In this document: positions 1 through 8,441 of the stretch, in pieces
Layout: each line of letters starts with the position of its first letter
Numbering within the stretch: position 1 is the stretch's first letter
Source of the DNA: Rhizobiales bacterium 2SD
Lineage (GTDB): Bacteria; Pseudomonadota; Alphaproteobacteria; Rhizobiales; Beijerinckiaceae
NCBI GenBank assembly: GCA_005502805.1
Contig: SCMY01000001.1
Span: 682,001 to 746,000, forward strand
Direction: 5' to 3'
Length of the DNA stretch: 64,000 bases
Translations under genes and position numbers: made by a program
Notes under the pieces: model-generated
Seen by the model: only the letters and a program-made list of their open reading frames with translations
What the model was told of the DNA's origin: nothing
The model's database searches: none

Positions 1-2412
1 GAAGACGGCATCCGTGTTGCTCGTCCCCGTCGTCAGCACAACCCCGGGCTGGAGGCGCACCTGCGTATCCGTCCCGCCGCTGAGCGAGCCGATCTGCTGG
101 TCGAAGACGAGCGAGAACTCCGAGGCGGCCCCGGTCAGGTTGACGGCCACCGTGGGCGACAGGGCGTTGGGCTCATAAACGTTGAACCGGGCGCCGTTGG
201 AGATATTGATCGCGGAGGAGTGGGAGATCGTTCCTCCAGAACCAATTCCCAGCGCCCCTCCGGCGACATTGGTCGGGCCGGAATAGGTATTGGTCCCAAA
301 TATATTGAGCGAACCCGATCCCAGCTTGGTCAGGCCGCCGGAGCCGGAAATATCGCCGCGATAGGCGGAGCCGGCGCTGGCGTCGACCGTCAGCGTCGCC
401 GAGCCCAGCGTGACACGGGTGCCGGCGTCGCCGGTCAGGCTCTTGATGGTCTGGTCGTAGCCGTTGAGATCCCAGGCTCCCGCATTGAGGGCGACCCCGG
501 ACGAGGACGCCAGCGCGTTCGCCGTCCCCATCCGCAGCGTTCCGTTCTGGATGGTGGTCAGCCCGGTATAGCTTTGCGCACTCGTCAATGTGAGGCCGCC
601 GCCCGCCGCTCCCGTCAAGGTGAAGTTGCCATCCCCCGAGATCACCCCGGAATAGACGCCATCCGTCCCCTGGGCGAAGACGACGCCGCGCGTGCCGGGA
701 CCCGTGTCGAATGTCAGATTGCCGGCCATGCTGGAGGAGTTGCCGCTGAGCGTCCCCTCCCGGATCGACCAATGCTGGCTGCCGCTGCCCGACAGCGTCC
801 AGCTCGACGAGCCGGTCTTCTCATAGGCGGTGAAGCCGGTATGCGAGGCGACGAGATTGCCGACATTGGCTGCGCCATTCGTCGACCCGCCCAGCGCCAG
901 CACATTGTTGGTGCCGCCGCCCTGAACCACGACATTGCCGTCGGTCCTCGATCCCGCCCGGATCTCGAAGCGGTTGTTGCTGCCGCGGAGCTCGACCGCA
1001 TTGGCCCGCGTCACGCCGTCGCCGGAAAGCCCGCCCGCGATCATCCCCGAATTGACGATCGAGATGCCGCCGCCCGCCGCGCCGGCGATGCCGACGCCGC
1101 CCGCGCCATCGCTGCTGGAAGCGGCGGTGCCGCCACGACCGCCTGAAATCGTTCCGGCATTGTCCAGGCTTGCGGCCTGGCCGTTCCGGAAGACGATGCC
1201 GGCGCCGCCGCCCCCCGCGACATAGACTGGGTTGAGTTCGGACTGGTTCCCGCCGGCCCCGCCGGTGATGCTGCCGCCTGTCATATTGGCGATCGAGCCG
1301 CCCCAGGCTTCCAGGCCGGCGCCGCCCCGGCCGTAGCCAGTCCCGCCTGCGTTCGAATCGCCTCCCCTGCCGCCTGTGATCGCGGCCCGGTTGTCGATGA
1401 CGCCGAGATTGCTCAGCACACCGGCACCGCCGGAGCCGGCCCAGGCCCAGGCCCCACCCGCACCGCCGGTGATCGAGCCGGCCTGGTGGAACAAGCTGCC
1501 GCCATTGTACAGGAACAGCCCGGCGCCGCCATTCCCGCCCTCATACTCGTCAGCGCCCTGGCCGCCGGCGATGACGCTGGTGCCGCCTGCTCCGGTCGCG
1601 ACAGTGATCGTGCCGCCGTTCAGCAGCACCAGCCCGGCGGCGCCGCCGCCAGCACCCGCGCCGCCGCCGCCGGCGCCGCCGGTGACAGCGAAGCCGTTCG
1701 TGTTCATCGCAACTCCGGCTCCGCTCAGGACGAGGCCGCCGCCGCCGCCGCCACCGCCGCCACTGCCAGCTGGGGAGCCGCCAAAGGACCCGGTCGCTCC
1801 TGTGCCACCAGCATAAGCCGAGCCGAGGGCAAGCGGAGAGGTCGTCGTGAGGAGGTTGCCGCCGCCGCCGGCTCCGCCCGCTCCGCCATCGCGGGGGAAT
1901 CCGGGATCATAACTGCCGCGGCCGCCGCCGCCGCCGCCGCCGGCCGCCAGGTTATTGGGAACGCCCGGCGCCCCGCCTGCTCCGCCAAGCCCGCCGACGT
2001 CATTGGCGCCGGCTTCCCCGGCCGAGGCTGATCCGCCGGGCGTCTGCGCGGCCGAACCGCCGTCGCTTCCAGAAATGCCGAAGCCGCGGTCGCCGCTGCC
2101 GCCGCCGCCGCCGGCGATGCCGCCGCTCCCGAAGGAATAGCCCGAGCCGTTGCCGCCGCCCTGGGTGATCTGCTGCGCAGAAGCGGCGTGCGGCCATAGC
2201 GGCAGCCCCGCGCCAAACGACAAGGCGAGGGCCAGGCAGGCACGGGACGTTGTGCGGTGCAGGCTCTTCCGCCGCTCGGAAACGGCGCCTGAGCCTGCTC
2301 CGGCCTCTCCGTCACCAGGAGTGAAGGCGAGCAGCCGCGAAGGAGACGTCGACGGAGCCGTGGCGCACCGGAATCCAGGCAGGCGCATCGGCGAACCACG
2401 GTCGCAAAGCAT
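1..2412 (-). CDS. Autotransporter-type glycine-rich surface protein, N-terminal part (C-terminus beyond window)
   Basis: An open frame runs without a stop from the start at 2412 to the left edge (804 codons). A GGGGGAG ribosome site lies 6 bases before the ATG. After a basic stretch (about residues 47-58) comes a hydrophobic segment ending in an AxA site near residue 79, so the export signal has an unusually long N-extension. The passenger is dominated by GGAGG/GGSG runs with recurring 'SITGGAGG' and 'GTISGGRGG' units. Toward the left edge are two repeats of the autotransporter-associated beta-strand (PATR) type, containing 'YSGVISGDGNFTLTG', 'YTGLTTIQNGTLRMG' and 'YSGPTNVAGGALGIG'. The expected beta-barrel is outside the window, so type V secretion is inferred. 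It is divergent from a two-component system that may regulate it. An ATG at 2418 or 2388 is also possible. Confidence 0.8.
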   Translation of the reverse strand, partial: MLCDRGSPMRLPGFRCATAPSTSPSRLLAFTPGDGEAGAGSGAVSERRKSLHRTTSRACLALALSFGAGLPLWPHAASAQQITQGGGNGSGYSFGSGGIAGGGGGSGDRGFGISGSDGGSAAQTPGGSASAGEAGANDVGGLGGAGGAPGVPNNLAAGGGGGGGRGSYDPGFPRDGGAGGAGGGGNLLTTTSPLALGSAYAGGTGATGSFGGSPAGSGGGGGGGGGLVLSGAGVAMNTNGFAVTGGAGGGGAGAGGGAAGLVLLNGGTITVATGAGGTSVIAGGQGADEYEGGNGGAGLFLYNGGSLFHQAGSITGGAGGAWAWAGSGGAGVLSNLGVIDNRAAITGGRGGDSNAGGTGYGRGGAGLEAWGGSIANMTGGSITGGAGGNQSELNPVYVAGGGGAGIVFRNGQAASLDNAGTISGGRGGTAASSSDGAGGVGIAGAAGGGISIVNSGMIAGGLSGDGVTRANAVELRGSNNRFEIRAGSRTDGNVVVQGGGTNNVLALGGSTNGAANVGNLVASHTGFTAYEKTGSSSWTLSGSGSQHWSIREGTLSGNSSSMAGNLTFDTGPGTRGVVFAQGTDGVYSGVISGDGNFTLTGAAGGGLTLTSAQSYTGLTTIQNGTLRMGTANALASSSGVALNAGAWDLNGYDQTIKSLTGDAGTRVTLGSATLTVDASAGSAYRGDISGSGGLTKLGSGSLNIFGTNTYSGPTNVAGGALGIGSGGTISHSSAINISNGARFNVYEPNALSPTVAVNLTGAASEFSLVFDQQIGSLSGGTDTQVRLQPGVVLTTGTSNTDAVF

Positions 2413-2781
2413 CGTCATCTCCCCCAAGCCGCGCGGACGAATCCGGAGCCCGGAATCCCCCCTGCTTCCTTGTCGCCGCATGCCCGGCACCGCTCTGCCG
2501 ACCGCTCATCCGACAGACCGCGAAGCAGCCGAGTTTCAAAGTAGAAGCCAGGAATCGGCAATGCCACCGTTGAATTCAGTTGAATTCTGACAGATTCTGA
2601 CAATGACCCCATATCAGCGGCTGAATCGCGTTCTTTCTGTACGATTTTAGAAAATACTTTGGCATTGAACGCGATTTTTCATTCAAGATGACTGCAACTC
2701 AGCGTGGGGAAGCTTGGTAAGAATTTGTGAATCCATCACATCGGCTATTGCAGGCAGGGCGAATCGTGAAACTGCACCAAG
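2413..2781. other. Intergenic region between autotransporter and two-component system
   Basis: No gene is seen. The part nearest the kinase (about 2600-2780) is clearly more AT-rich than its surroundings and probably contains the divergent promoters. Its most distinctive element is the 10-bp tandem repeat listed separately. Confidence 0.5.
2570..2602. promoter_or_regulatory. Tandem 10-bp direct repeats, candidate response-regulator box
   Basis: TTGAATTCAG is followed directly by TTGAATTCTG and then ACAGATTCTG ACA, three units with a 10-bp period; ATTCTGACA itself occurs twice, 10 bp apart. OmpR/PhoB-type regulators commonly bind direct repeats with a helical-turn period of about 10-11 bp, and such a regulator is encoded just downstream. 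The box is about 160 bp upstream of the autotransporter start. The binding assignment is inference. Confidence 0.4.
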
Positions 2782-4230
2782 ATGCTTGATCTCAAAACCA
2801 TCCTGGTCGTGGCGCTGGCGACCGCGAGCCTGCAGGCTGCCGCCTGGGTCTTCGTCTGGCGAGCCTGGCGCCATCTCTATGAGCTGAAATTCCTCGCGGC
2901 AGGCTTCGGCGCCATCGCCGCCGGCCTTCTCCTGATGATCCTGCGCGGTCCGGAGCCGGGCGCGCTCGCCATCGTGGTGCACAACACTGTCATCAAGCTG
3001 GGGCTCGTCCTGCTCGCCGAAGGGCTTGCCCGCTTCCTGGGACAGCCGCGCCACAGCTGGATCGGTGTCTCGCTGCTCGCATTCCAGATCGCCGTCTGGA
3101 GCGCCGCGGTGACGGTCGATCCCGACAACATCGCCATCCGCATCCACAGCTCGACCGTCTTCACGGTCATCATGATGTCGGTGATGTGCCTGGGGCTGCT
3201 GCGGGACAGGACGCAGCCGGCCCTGCTGCGCTGGATCACCATCGGCCTTCTCGCCGAGTACATGGCAGCCAGCATTCTGCAGAGCGTCATCGAATATCGC
3301 CTGCCCGCCGATTTCGACAGCGGCCCGATCCTCGCCGACCGCAACGCCTGGTATCTGCTGCAGGGCACGCTGTTCCTGATCGCGTTCTTCACCTGCCTTC
3401 TGTTCATGGTCAGCGCGCGGCTCTCGGCCGACCTGCGCCGGAACCACGATGCCCTGCTGCGGGAGGTGGAGGAACGTCGCAAGCTCGAAAGCCGGCTGAA
3501 CGCCAGCCTCGAGGCCGAGCGTGCGGCGCGGGACGAGCAGGCGGATTTCATGCGCGTCGTCAGTCACGAGTTTCGCACGCCGCTCGCCATCATCCGCAAT
3601 GCCGTCGAGATGATCGGCCTGGTCGGCGACAGATCGCCCGAGGCGACCCGGGAGCGTCTGTCCGGGATCGGCGAGGCGCTCAATCGCCTGTTCTCCCTGA
3701 TCGACAGGTTCATGACGGATGACCGGGAGAACGGCTTCCAGCCGGAGCCGCTGCAGCTCGGCGCCCTGATCGGGGATGTGCGGCTGCACTTCGAGATGAC
3801 GGCGCGTGGCGACCGCCTGCGTTTCAGCGTGGCGGACGAAACGGCCTCCCTCCATGCCGATCCGGAAATGCTGGGAACGGTGATGATCAACCTGATCGAC
3901 AACGCCCTGAAATACGCGCCGGACGACCCTGCGGTCCGCGTCGAGGCCCGGGAGGAAGAGGGGTCCGTGCTGATCGAGGTTCATGACCGCGGCATCGGCA
4001 TTCCCGGCGCCGAAGCGGGCAGGATCGGCCGCCGCTTCTTTCGGGCGTCCAACGCCAAGGCGAGCGCGGGGACCGGTCTCGGGCTCTACGCCGCGCACAG
4101 GTTTCTGGCCTATCACGGCGGAACGCTGCGGCTCGCCTCCAAGGCCGGGGAGGGCACGAGCGCCATCGTGCGCCTGCCTTCCTCGCGCGAAGCGTCCGGC
4201 GCCAATTCGCCAGGGGAGACGACAGCGTGA
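2782..4230 (+). CDS. Membrane sensor histidine kinase
   Basis: A 482-residue protein whose first 210 residues contain about six or seven hydrophobic segments and no obvious large periplasmic loop. A charged, probably coiled segment (about 215-255) leads to a HisKA domain with the H-box 'SHEFRTPL', phospho-accepting His262. The ATPase domain has an N-box 'NLIDNALKYAP' (about 370-380), a G1 box 'DRGIGIPG' (402-409) and a G2 box 'GTGLGLYAAH' (430-439). It should autophosphorylate in the cytoplasm and pass phosphate to the regulator encoded next, whose GTG start overlaps its stop by 4 bases. The stimulus is not evident. The ribosome site is weak (ACCAAG). Confidence 0.93.
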   Translation: MLDLKTILVVALATASLQAAAWVFVWRAWRHLYELKFLAAGFGAIAAGLLLMILRGPEPGALAIVVHNTVIKLGLVLLAEGLARFLGQPRHSWIGVSLLAFQIAVWSAAVTVDPDNIAIRIHSSTVFTVIMMSVMCLGLLRDRTQPALLRWITIGLLAEYMAASILQSVIEYRLPADFDSGPILADRNAWYLLQGTLFLIAFFTCLLFMVSARLSADLRRNHDALLREVEERRKLESRLNASLEAERAARDEQADFMRVVSHEFRTPLAIIRNAVEMIGLVGDRSPEATRERLSGIGEALNRLFSLIDRFMTDDRENGFQPEPLQLGALIGDVRLHFEMTARGDRLRFSVADETASLHADPEMLGTVMINLIDNALKYAPDDPAVRVEAREEEGSVLIEVHDRGIGIPGAEAGRIGRRFFRASNAKASAGTGLGLYAAHRFLAYHGGTLRLASKAGEGTSAIVRLPSSREASGANSPGETTA

Positions 4231-4919
4231 CGCATATTCTGATCGTCGAGGACGAAACCAGACTGCGCAAGGATCTGGTCGATTTCCTCGGACTCTGCGG
4301 GTTTGCGGCCAGCGGGGTCGCCACGGCGTATGAGTTGCTGCAAGTCTTGGCAGTCGGCCCCGCGCCGGATGTCATCATTCTCGACGTCGGCCTGCCTGAC
4401 GGCAACGGCTTCGAGCTCGCGCGCAAAATCCGCGAAACCCATAGCTGCGGCATCATCATGCTGACGGCGCTCGGTGACAGCGACGACCGCATCCGGGGCT
4501 TCGAGAGCGGCGCCGACATCTATCTCGTCAAGCACAGCACGCTGCGCGAGATCGAAGCGGCGACCCGCAGCCTGCTGCGGCGAAACGGATCCCTGTCCGC
4601 TTCCGCCAACGGCAATGGCGAACAATGGCTGCTGGACGGCACGAACTGGTTCCTGACCGCGCCCAATCACCGTTCTCTCAAGTTGACCGCAACCGAGTTC
4701 GCCCTGATCAGCGCGCTGTGCAAACGCGGCGGCACCTGCCCGCGCGAGGACCTGATGGAGACGCTGGCCCGCCCGAGGTCGACTTTCGGCAACCGTCATC
4801 TCGACGCCATCGTCAGCCGGCTGCGCCGGAAGATCGAGGACCGCACCAGCCTGCCGGCTCCGATAAAGGTCGTCTACGGCGTCGGCTACACGTTCACGGC
4901 GACCGCCACCATGCTGTGA
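4227..4919 (+). CDS. OmpR-family response regulator
   Basis: A 230-residue partner of the overlapping kinase, starting with GTG. The receiver domain (about 1-115) has the acidic pocket 'VEDE' (8-10), the phospho-acceptor Asp53 in 'ILDVGLPDG', the conserved Thr near 80 and Lys102, so it should be functional. The C-terminal part (about 130-228) is a winged-helix effector domain, with 'LKLTATEFALISAL' and 'RHLDAIVSRLRRKIE' followed by 'VYGVGYTF', as in OmpR/PhoB proteins. Regulators of this class bind tandem direct repeats; the 10-bp repeats upstream of the kinase are a candidate site, which would make the autotransporter and the two-component operon likely targets (inference). Confidence 0.94.
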   Translation: MTHILIVEDETRLRKDLVDFLGLCGFAASGVATAYELLQVLAVGPAPDVIILDVGLPDGNGFELARKIRETHSCGIIMLTALGDSDDRIRGFESGADIYLVKHSTLREIEAATRSLLRRNGSLSASANGNGEQWLLDGTNWFLTAPNHRSLKLTATEFALISALCKRGGTCPREDLMETLARPRSTFGNRHLDAIVSRLRRKIEDRTSLPAPIKVVYGVGYTFTATATML

Positions 4920-5048
4920 GCCCGGCGATCATCGTGCCATGCGAGCTGGCTCGGTCCATCTGAGCAGTTTCGGAGCTTTGGCCAAGCGGGTTTCAGCCTT
5001 GGCATGCCGCCGCCCGAATTGTCCGCAGCGCGTCGGGGACCTGCGTCG

Positions 5049-5924
5049 TCAGCTGCGTCTTGCCGCATCGAACCAGTCGTAGATCTCGCCTGCCATCGTG
5101 AACCAGACACCCTCGTGCCGGGCGAAGTAGTCGAGCGCCTGCTCGAAATAGCCGATGCGGTGCGGCACGCCCATGATGTAGGGGTGGACGCTCAGCGACA
5201 TGATGCGCGGCTGCATGCCGCCTTCCGCATAGAGTCGGTCGAACTGTTCGCGCAACCGGCGCAGCCAGGCTTCCGATTCGTGATGATGGGCAACCATCAT
5301 CGGCAGGTCGCCGGTCTCGAGCGAATAAGGCATCGCGACGATCGGCCCGTAATCGGTCGCCATCTCGACCGGATGTTCGTCCATGGCCCAGTCGCAGACA
5401 TACCGGAAACCTGCCTCGGCGAGCAGGTCGAGCGTCTCTGCGGTCTCGGCCATACCCGGGCCGAGCCAACCCTTCGGCGCCCTGCCGGCAAAGTCGCGCA
5501 GAATGCGCATCGAGCTCCGGATCGCCTCGCGCTGATCCGACACCGCATGCATCGCTCCCTGTACGAGGCCGTGGCCGACGAGTTCCCAATCGGCCTCCAG
5601 CATCGCCCGGGCGACCGGCTCGTAGCTCTCGCAGAGCCTCGCATTGATCGGTGCGGAGGCCTTGAGACCGCGCCGTGACAGCGCTTCCAGCAGGCGCCAG
5701 AAACCGACCCTGAGACCGTATTCGTGCCAGGCCCAGTTCTGCACGTCCGGCACCACGGGCACGGCCGCCGGTGACGGCACATACTGCCGCACGATCGGTT
5801 TGCGGAAGTCCCAGTCCTCGACGTTGACGACGACATAGATGGCGATCCGCGCCGCGCCCGGCAGCGTGAGCGGTGACCGATGTGGCATCGCGGAGAATGA
5901 AAAGCGATCTGATGGAAGTTTCAT
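5049..5924 (-). CDS. PuuE-like polysaccharide-deacetylase-family hydrolase
   Basis: A 291-residue protein of the NodB/polysaccharide deacetylase fold. As far as I recall the family, it resembles PuuE-type (cofactor-independent) allantoinases: an N-terminal 'LPGAARIAIYVVVNVEDW', then 'HEYGLRVGFWRLLEAL', 'ELVGHG', 'MPYSLETGDL' and a C-terminal 'IMSLSVHPYIMG'. The His residues in 'GHG' and 'SVHP' and the acidic 'VED' are candidate active-site positions. PuuE relatives hydrolyse C-N bonds in small ring compounds rather than polymers, so a role in cleaving an amide or ureide is plausible. It is transcribed divergently from a Bug-family binding protein across a shared promoter with the 18-bp dyad. 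The exact substrate is unknown. Confidence 0.8.
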   Translation of the reverse strand: MKLPSDRFSFSAMPHRSPLTLPGAARIAIYVVVNVEDWDFRKPIVRQYVPSPAAVPVVPDVQNWAWHEYGLRVGFWRLLEALSRRGLKASAPINARLCESYEPVARAMLEADWELVGHGLVQGAMHAVSDQREAIRSSMRILRDFAGRAPKGWLGPGMAETAETLDLLAEAGFRYVCDWAMDEHPVEMATDYGPIVAMPYSLETGDLPMMVAHHHESEAWLRRLREQFDRLYAEGGMQPRIMSLSVHPYIMGVPHRIGYFEQALDYFARHEGVWFTMAGEIYDWFDAARRS

Positions 5925-5937
5925 GCCGCCTGCCCGG

Positions 5938-5974
5938 TTGACGAGATATAAAATTTCTTATGATATTTCTTGTA
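5938..5974. promoter_or_regulatory. Divergent promoter with 18-bp dyad A (candidate GntR operator)
   Basis: On the plus strand a -35 TTGACG (5938-5943) is followed after 17 bases by TGATAT (5961-5966). On the minus strand a -10 TTATAT (5946-5951) and a weak -35 TACAAG (5969-5974) are also 17 bases apart. The dyad AAATTTCTTATGATATTT (5951-5968) covers both spacers, so a bound repressor could block transcription both ways. Related dyads lie at 7955, 15055 and 16437. Confidence 0.6.
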
Positions 5975-5999
5975 CTGCATCAATATGAGGGGAAAAGGC

Positions 6000-6986
6000 A
6001 TGCTGCGCTCCATACGCCAGGCGCTGGGCCTGTTCATGCTTGCGCTCGGCTTCGGCCTCGCCACGGCCCATACGGCCGTGATGGCGCAGGCTTGGCCGCA
6101 GCGTCCCGTCACTATCGTGGTGCCGCTCGCGGCCGGAGGCACGGCCGACGGCGTTGCTCGCGTGCTGGCTGAGGGCCTGACCGAACGCTGGGGCGTGCGC
6201 GTCAATGTCGAGAACAAGAGCGGAGGCAACGCCATCATCGGCACCGACGCCGTCGCCAAGGCGCCGGCCGACGGCTACACGTTGAGCATGGGGCTCATCA
6301 CCTCGCAGGCGGCCAATCCCTTCCTGTTCGACAAGCTGCCCTACGACGTCGACAAAGACTTCACCGGCATAACGCTGCTCGCGACGAGCCCGATCTTCCT
6401 CGTGGTCCACCCATCCGTTCCGGCCAGGAACCTGCAGGAATTCATCGCCTATGCGAAGGCGAACCCGGACAAACTCTCCTTCGCCTCGACCGGTTATGGT
6501 TCCTCCTTCCATCTGGCCACCGAGCAGTTGCTCCAGCGCGCTGGCATCAAGATGACCCATGTGCCTTATCGCGGCATGGGTGCCGCAGTGGTCGATCTGC
6601 TCGCCGGCAACATCCAGGTGGCGATGGACGTTTCGACCATGGCACAGGTGAAGGAGGGCAAGCTCAGGGCGCTCGGCGTCGCCAGTACGAAGCGCTACGA
6701 GAAAGAGCCCGGCATCCCATCCTTCGCCGAACAAGGTTTCCCTGATCTCGAGGCCGGAACCTGGCTCAGCCTGCACGCCCCGGCGGGCCTGCCGACAGAC
6801 ATCCGCGACAGGATCGGTTCCGATGTCAACGCCGTGCTGGCCAAGCCCGAGGTACGGACGCGCATGCTGACGATGTATTACGTGCCGGCTGCCGGTACCG
6901 CCGCAGAACTCGACGCCTTCCTCGCAAAGGAGCGGGCGAAGATCGGAGAGATCATCCGGATCGGCAACATTCGCGTCCAGCAATAG
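6000..6986 (+). CDS. Bug/TctC-family tripartite tricarboxylate transporter binding protein
   Basis: Periplasmic substrate-binding protein of 328 residues. The start at 6000 is chosen over earlier in-frame starts because AGGGGA lies 7 bases before it and a clean signal peptide follows (hydrophobic 8-25, cleavage near Ala-Gln-Ala at 29-31). Mature family hallmarks are 'WPQRPVTIVVPLAAGGTAD' near the N-terminus, 'FASTGYGSSFHL', 'HVPYRGMGAAVVDLLAGNIQ' and 'LRALGVAS'. Bug proteins bind small carboxylates or related anions and normally feed TctA/TctB permeases, but neither gene is in the window. It is the first plus-strand gene after dyad A and lies just ahead of the GntR regulator. The ligand is unknown. 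Confidence 0.9.
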   Translation: MLRSIRQALGLFMLALGFGLATAHTAVMAQAWPQRPVTIVVPLAAGGTADGVARVLAEGLTERWGVRVNVENKSGGNAIIGTDAVAKAPADGYTLSMGLITSQAANPFLFDKLPYDVDKDFTGITLLATSPIFLVVHPSVPARNLQEFIAYAKANPDKLSFASTGYGSSFHLATEQLLQRAGIKMTHVPYRGMGAAVVDLLAGNIQVAMDVSTMAQVKEGKLRALGVASTKRYEKEPGIPSFAEQGFPDLEAGTWLSLHAPAGLPTDIRDRIGSDVNAVLAKPEVRTRMLTMYYVPAAGTAAELDAFLAKERAKIGEIIRIGNIRVQQ

Positions 6987-7097
6987 AACGTGCTGGACTA
7001 TCTCAAGAAGGCAGACGCAGTTTGCCCGCCCTTCGCTTCAACGATATTGAAGGACTGCGCCCCAACGAACGCCCCCAACTCCTTGCGGCATGACGAG

Positions 7098-7838
7098 ATG
7101 ACAGCCACGACCAGCGAAACGGCCCGGAAGCGGCGTCCCATGCAGAAGGCCAAGGGCAAGGAAGAGACTCTGTCGCTTTCGGAGCAGGCCTATATCGCAA
7201 TCAAGGACCGTATCATCACGCTGTTCTTCGCGCCGGGCCAGTATCTCAACGAGGCGTCCATCTGCGAGCAGCTCGGCATGGGACGCACGCCTGTCCACCA
7301 GGCACTGCAGCGGCTGCAGGCGGAAGGCCTCGTCGACATTGTTCCGCGCAAGGGCGTGATCATCCAGCCTGACTCCATGGGACAAGTGCTGGAAATCCTC
7401 GATGCGCGCCTGGTCGTGGAACCGGAGATCGCGGCCCGTGCAGCCGAGCACTGCCGTCCCGAGGACGTCGCCGAGATCCGGTCCCTGCTCGATCATCACC
7501 GCGATGACCCGCACGGCGGAGGACGGATCGACTCTTTCGTCGAGTGCGATCGGGCCTTCCACAACAAGCTCAGCGATCTGTCCCAGTCACGCATCCTTGG
7601 CGAGTTCGCCAAGGCGCTGCACGAGCGCTCGACGCGCGCCTGGTATCTGCACCTCTGGCAGACGCTCGATACGGAAGCTTCCGACCGACAGCATCGCGCA
7701 GTGCTGAACGCGATCGAAGCGCGCGATCCGCAAGGCGCAGCCGCTGCGATGCGCCAGCATCTGGCGGCGCTGCGCGACAAGGTCGCTCAGCTGCATCAAC
7801 ACGCTCCGAAGCGCGTGCCGGTGCCACGTTCGCGCTGA
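7098..7838 (+). CDS. GntR-family (FCD/FadR-type) transcriptional regulator
   Basis: A 246-residue regulator. The winged helix (about 28-90) contains 'SEQAYIAIKDRIITLFFAPGQYLNEASICEQLG' split over two helices and the recognition segment 'GRTPVHQALQRLQAEGL', ending in 'PRKGVIIQP'. The all-helical FCD ligand domain (about 98-225) shows 'ILDARLVVEPEIAARAA', a central 'DRAFHNKL' and a late 'QHRAVLNAIEARDPQGAAAAMRQHL' stretch, whose Asp/His residues usually bind a metal and a carboxylate ligand. The start at 7098 is chosen because upstream in-frame residues are not conserved-looking; 7140 is possible. Position and the four shared dyads make it the likely controller of the whole 5-16.5 kb island, probably as a repressor relieved by a pathway intermediate (inference). 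Confidence 0.92.
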   Translation: MTATTSETARKRRPMQKAKGKEETLSLSEQAYIAIKDRIITLFFAPGQYLNEASICEQLGMGRTPVHQALQRLQAEGLVDIVPRKGVIIQPDSMGQVLEILDARLVVEPEIAARAAEHCRPEDVAEIRSLLDHHRDDPHGGGRIDSFVECDRAFHNKLSDLSQSRILGEFAKALHERSTRAWYLHLWQTLDTEASDRQHRAVLNAIEARDPQGAAAAMRQHLAALRDKVAQLHQHAPKRVPVPRSR

Positions 7839-7954
7839 CAGGCCCCCAAGCTGCGATTTCCGCTCCACGGAGCACGCGTAGACCGATCCCGCCATCATCC
7901 TGAACCGGCTCGCGAGGCAGAAATTCGCTTCGCGGCCGTTTTGCCGCTTGTATT

Positions 7955-7972
7955 AGACATCACATGAAATAT
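7955..7972. promoter_or_regulatory. 18-bp dyad B upstream of the cupin-Ldh2-RidA-FAH operon
   Basis: AGACATCACATGAAATAT lies 46 bases before the cupin start. It keeps the positions common to the set (TC at 6-7, GA at 12-13, AT at 15-16, T at 18) and shares TGAAATAT with dyad D. No convincing -35/-10 pair is visible around it. Confidence 0.5.
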
Positions 7973-8017
7973 CATGACGGACATCCTGAGCGTGAACGCT
8001 GAAGAAAAGGGTCCATC

Positions 8018-8416
8018 ATGCAGCTCCCCGCCGGCGCTCCCAGCCTCGAGGAAATCCTGATCCAGACGAACGACATGCCCTGGCGCGAAAAATCGCTGAA
8101 AGGCGTGCATGAGAAGATGCTGTGGCGCGACGAGGCGACCGGGGCCTCCGTCGCCCTGATCCGCTTCGAGAAAGGCGCGGGCATTCCCAAGCCGCACTCC
8201 CATGCCTCGAACCAGATGATGTTCTGCCTGTCGGGCCATTTCGAGTACACCGCGACCGGCGTCACGCTGAAGCCCGGCTGCTTCTACTGCAATCCGAAAG
8301 GCAATGTGCACGGCCCGAGCCTCGCCATCGAGGAGACGGTCGTCGTCGAAATCTATGACGGCCCGCACTACCCCGAGGTTCCGTCCTGGTACACCGACGA
8401 GCGCGACGCGCATTGA
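8018..8416 (+). CDS. Cupin-domain protein
   Basis: A 132-residue single cupin. The first motif, 'PKPHSHASNQMMFCLSGHFEY', supplies His60, His62 and Gln66 and the second supplies His98 in 'GNVHGP', the typical metal-binding set (with Gln in place of the usual Glu). Such proteins are small metal-dependent enzymes (isomerases, decarboxylases, aminohydrolases, oxygenases) or ligand sensors, so the reaction cannot be named. It heads a tight plus-strand operon with an Ldh2-type dehydrogenase 25 bases later and sits behind dyad B. A second cupin with a different sequence is encoded at the far end of the same island. Confidence 0.82.
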   Translation: MQLPAGAPSLEEILIQTNDMPWREKSLKGVHEKMLWRDEATGASVALIRFEKGAGIPKPHSHASNQMMFCLSGHFEYTATGVTLKPGCFYCNPKGNVHGPSLAIEETVVVEIYDGPHYPEVPSWYTDERDAH

Positions 8417-8441
8417 AGGCGCTACCTTCGGGATTCGATCC

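Noticed and set aside
1..2412. Tandem-repeat DNA or CRISPR-like array in the GCC/GCG-rich region
   Set aside because: The repetitiveness comes from glycine-rich coding sequence; there are no regularly spaced identical repeats with unique spacers.
2683..4116. 477-codon minus-strand open frame
   Set aside because: Antisense to the histidine kinase, whose motifs are complete on the plus strand.
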